NCBI GenBank assembly: GCA_030633885.1
Contig: DAOWBV010000003.1
Span: forward strand, 1-37,954
Source of the DNA: Planctomycetota bacterium
Lineage (GTDB): Bacteria > Planctomycetota > MHYJ01 > JACQXL01 > CAKKQI01
Reading direction: 5' to 3'
DNA: 37,954 bases
In this document: positions 35,090 to 37,954 of the stretch, piece by piece
Layout: each line of letters starts with the position of its first letter
Numbering within the stretch: the stretch's first letter is position 1
Program-made: the position numbers and the translations under genes
Notes under the pieces: model-generated
What the model was told of the DNA's origin: nothing
Databases searched by the model: none
What the model saw: the letters and a program-made list of their open reading frames with translations, nothing else

Positions 35090-36976
35090 ATGCAAAACGG
35101 AAAAAGAGACCGCTGGAGAGGTCGTTTTGTTTTTATTATGGCCGCGGTGGGTAGCGCGGTCGGCTTAGGTAACGTCTGGCGTTTCCCGTACGTGGCGTTT
35201 GAGAACGGCGGCGGGGCGTTTCTGATTCCCTATTTTGTCGCTTTGATCACAGCCGGGATCCCGCTGATGATCCTGGAGTACGCCCTGGGCCAGAAATTCC
35301 AGAGCGGTCCGCCCCGGGCCATGGGCCAGATCAATAAAGGTTTTAAATGGGTCGGCTGGATGGCTCTGCTGGTCGGGCTTTCGATCTCTTTTTATTACGT
35401 GATCATTATGGCCTATTGCTGGTTTTTTACTTTCGCCAGTCCGGGTATGGAATGGACCAAGCCGGTTTCAGAGAAATATATAGTCGTGACTCAGGAAAAA
35501 GACATGACGCATGAAGATATGCTGGCCCGGAAAGCGGAGCTGGAAAAGATAGAAGCCCCGAAACCTGAGGCGGAACGTAAAATAGTCGTTACCCAGGATG
35601 AAAACGCCCAGGTGTATTTTAACGAAAGAGTATTAGGCGGTTTTCATCCGGACGAATGGAGAAAAGCTTCAGCGGAAAAATACGATGAAATAATGAAAAT
35701 CGAAGGTGTGGCGAAAACTAAAGCGTTGGCGGATTGGCAGGCGGCCAGACAGAAAAAAAATAAAGAGGCCTTTAGCTTTGTCCCCCACCTGGTGTTTTTC
35801 TCGTTTCTGACCTGGCTGGTGATTTTTCTGATCATTTTTAAAGGGGTCAAAAACGTCGGCAAGGTGGTCATGTTCACCGTGCCGGCGCCGATCATCTTGA
35901 TGGGTATCCTGATCATTCAGGGGTTAAGCCTGGAAGGGGCCGGTCAGGGGATAAATTTTTTCCTGACGCCTAATTGGGAAATTTTGAGTGAACCCAAAGT
36001 CTGGCTGGCCGCGTATAGCCAGATATTCTTTTCCCTTTCACTGGGGTTCGGGATCCTGATCGCTTACGCCAGTTATCAACCGCGTGAGTCAGATGTTTCC
36101 AATAACGCCTTCATGACCAGTTTCTGTAACTGCGCGACCAGTTTTTACGCCAGTTTCGCGGTTTTCAGCGTGGTCGGTTATCTGGCGACCGCCATGAATA
36201 AGCCGGTTGGAGATGTGATTAATGCCGGGCCGGGCCTGGTCTTTGTCACCTATCCGCTGGCCCTGGCCAAAATGGGTGATATCGGCCGGGTCGTGGGTAT
36301 TTTCTTTTTCCTCAGCCTGTTAATGCTCGGAATTGATTCGGCTTTTTCCATCGTGGAAGGCGTCATTACCGGTATCCATGATTACACCAAAAAGATGAAG
36401 CGGGAAGTCCTGGTTTTGATCGTCTGTCTGGTAGGATTTATTTTCAGTCTACCGTATTGCCTTAAATCCGGTTTGATGTGGTTGGATATCGTTGATAACT
36501 GGATGGGTAATTATGGATTGGCTTTTGTCGGCTTAATGGAATGTGTCGTGGTCGGTTATTTTTTCACCACCCAGGAATTAAAGGATTATGTGAACGAACA
36601 TTCAGAGATAAAATTGGGTGGTTGGTGGGATGCTTTTATTAAATTCCTGACACCGGCTGTTTTGATCTATTTGCTGGCCAGTGTTTTCATTAAAAATATT
36701 GTGTCGCCTTACGGTGATTACCATAATATCTTCGCGCACTCGATCAACATTGCCGGCTGGGGTTATTTTGCGTTTCTGCTTCTGCTGGCTTTTGGTCTGG
36801 GGCGGAACTGGTTCGGCATGGTGGCCATTATTTCGTTGCTGGTGTTCACGCTGATTCTTAGAGTAACCGGTCTGACTCTGGCGGCTTCGACCATGGGCGC
36901 GTTGGGTGTAGTGCTTTTGGTCGGCGGTTTCCTGGCCTGCCTGAGTCTGACGTTTAAGAAAAAAAGAGGCGCGTAG
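35090..36976 (+). CDS. sodium:neurotransmitter symporter (SNF/NSS) family transporter with long charged insertion
   Basis: GRFVFIMAAVGSAVGLGNVWRFPYVAFENGGGAFLIPY; about a dozen predicted TMs by hydrophobicity. Confidence 0.93.
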   Translation: MQNGKRDRWRGRFVFIMAAVGSAVGLGNVWRFPYVAFENGGGAFLIPYFVALITAGIPLMILEYALGQKFQSGPPRAMGQINKGFKWVGWMALLVGLSISFYYVIIMAYCWFFTFASPGMEWTKPVSEKYIVVTQEKDMTHEDMLARKAELEKIEAPKPEAERKIVVTQDENAQVYFNERVLGGFHPDEWRKASAEKYDEIMKIEGVAKTKALADWQAARQKKNKEAFSFVPHLVFFSFLTWLVIFLIIFKGVKNVGKVVMFTVPAPIILMGILIIQGLSLEGAGQGINFFLTPNWEILSEPKVWLAAYSQIFFSLSLGFGILIAYASYQPRESDVSNNAFMTSFCNCATSFYASFAVFSVVGYLATAMNKPVGDVINAGPGLVFVTYPLALAKMGDIGRVVGIFFFLSLLMLGIDSAFSIVEGVITGIHDYTKKMKREVLVLIVCLVGFIFSLPYCLKSGLMWLDIVDNWMGNYGLAFVGLMECVVVGYFFTTQELKDYVNEHSEIKLGGWWDAFIKFLTPAVLIYLLASVFIKNIVSPYGDYHNIFAHSINIAGWGYFAFLLLLAFGLGRNWFGMVAIISLLVFTLILRVTGLTLAASTMGALGVVLLVGGFLACLSLTFKKKRGA

Positions 36977-37092
36977 GTTTTGTCAGTACCATTTTGTGGA
37001 GGGCTTCCGCCGGAAGCGGATCCCCGCCTGACCGGACGGGCAGACGTCTTGAGCGAAAGATCCCCGTTATATTAATAATATGAAATTAAATT

Positions 37093-37954
37093 ATGCCTGA
37101 AATTAAATGCCCCAAATGTAATTCCGCCAACAAGGATACCGCCCGTTTCTGCGTCAAATGCGGCATTCCCCTGTTTGTAAAATGTCCGGGCTGCGAAAAA
37201 GAAAACGAGATCAATGTTTCTTTTTGCGCGCATTGCGGGAAAAATATCTCTGAGTGGCGTGATCAGCAGGTCAAAGAAAAAGAATTTCATCAGGTTTTTG
37301 AAGAAGGCCGTAATTTTTTTGAGCAAAACGAGTTTGACCGGGCGCTCGAGTTGTGGGCCAAAGTCCCGTCAGGCATTTTTTCCGTCCGCGAAAAAATGGC
37401 GGAAGCTAAAAAGAGACAGGGTGAATATTCCAGCGCTATTAAAGCAGGCCATAAAGCGTTCAGTCAGAAATCGTATTGCCAGGCCCGGGAACAGTATCAA
37501 ATCGCCGATCGATTGGTCTCGGCGGCCGAAAAAAATAAAATAAAGGGATTGTTAAGTGACGCGACGGTTCAGGTAAAGAAACAAGACTTTGAACAGAATT
37601 TAACTTTGGCTCGGAATTTGCGACACGACGGGAAATTCAAGCAAGCGATTGAATTGCTGGAAAAGTTATTGACCGTAACACCGGGCCATCGGGAAATAAA
37701 GGAATTACTCGAGACGGTCCGCAAAGAAGGATCGGTTAAAGAGATTGCCCGGTTGATTACCAGCGGTGAGGAATCGTTTGCCCAAGGTTACTACCGGATC
37801 GCATTGACGAATTGGGAAAAAGCGGCCCGGAACATTGATGACCCGGCCCGGTCGCTGGATTTGGCTCAAAAGATTGGTGACGCCCAAAAACGATTAAAAG
37901 CCAGAAAGTTGATCTACCGGAGTGTGGTCATCGCTGGCGGGGTAATCGGACTGA
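37093..37954 (+). CDS. zinc-ribbon plus TPR-like protein, truncated by window end
   Basis: MPEIKCPKCNSANKDTARFCVKCGIPLFVKCPGCEKENEINVSFCAHCGKNI... then TPR-like helices; hydrophobic stretch begins at window end. Not in ORF track because no stop is reached. Confidence 0.85.
   Translation, partial: MPEIKCPKCNSANKDTARFCVKCGIPLFVKCPGCEKENEINVSFCAHCGKNISEWRDQQVKEKEFHQVFEEGRNFFEQNEFDRALELWAKVPSGIFSVREKMAEAKKRQGEYSSAIKAGHKAFSQKSYCQAREQYQIADRLVSAAEKNKIKGLLSDATVQVKKQDFEQNLTLARNLRHDGKFKQAIELLEKLLTVTPGHREIKELLETVRKEGSVKEIARLITSGEESFAQGYYRIALTNWEKAARNIDDPARSLDLAQKIGDAQKRLKARKLIYRSVVIAGGVIGL

Noticed and set aside
1-37954. tRNA or rRNA genes
   Set aside because: No cloverleaf with a canonical T-arm or rRNA core sequences recognised on reading; a tRNAscan/Infernal run would be decisive.

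Overview
This is a bacterial chromosomal window, mostly densely packed housekeeping genes. The taxon is not determinable from the window alone; the style resembles an uncultivated-lineage MAG, which is an inference. On the minus strand it carries an arginine block (argH 5' end, argG, argR) preceded by a tandem ARG-box-like operator, then a short pyruvate kinase and pfkA, a class I fumarate hydratase alpha gene with a decayed second copy, a dCache-like membrane sensor ending in a Cys-rich module, and a four-subunit 2-oxoacid:ferredoxin oxidoreductase operon. These are followed by an M50 protease, trpS, scpA, DUF58 and BatA-like VWA genes, ubiE/menG, ubiD, a hexapeptide acyltransferase, a flavodoxin-like protein, tldD/tldE, aroB, ung, a SagB-type nitroreductase lipoprotein, dprA, a dual-VWA membrane protein, two lipoproteins (one M64-like zincin), gatC-radC-gatA-gatB, an SNF-family transporter and a truncated zinc-ribbon/TPR protein. 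The signal least explained by ordinary annotation is a set of intergenic palindromic elements. They are made of two small hairpins enclosed by a shared outer stem, with pentanucleotide loops of the two hairpins often mutually complementary. Several of them appear to have been incorporated into gene ends: they supply stop codons, a UNG C-terminal tail, and possibly a lipoprotein N-terminus. All calls come from reading the sequence and the ORF translations; no database search was run.
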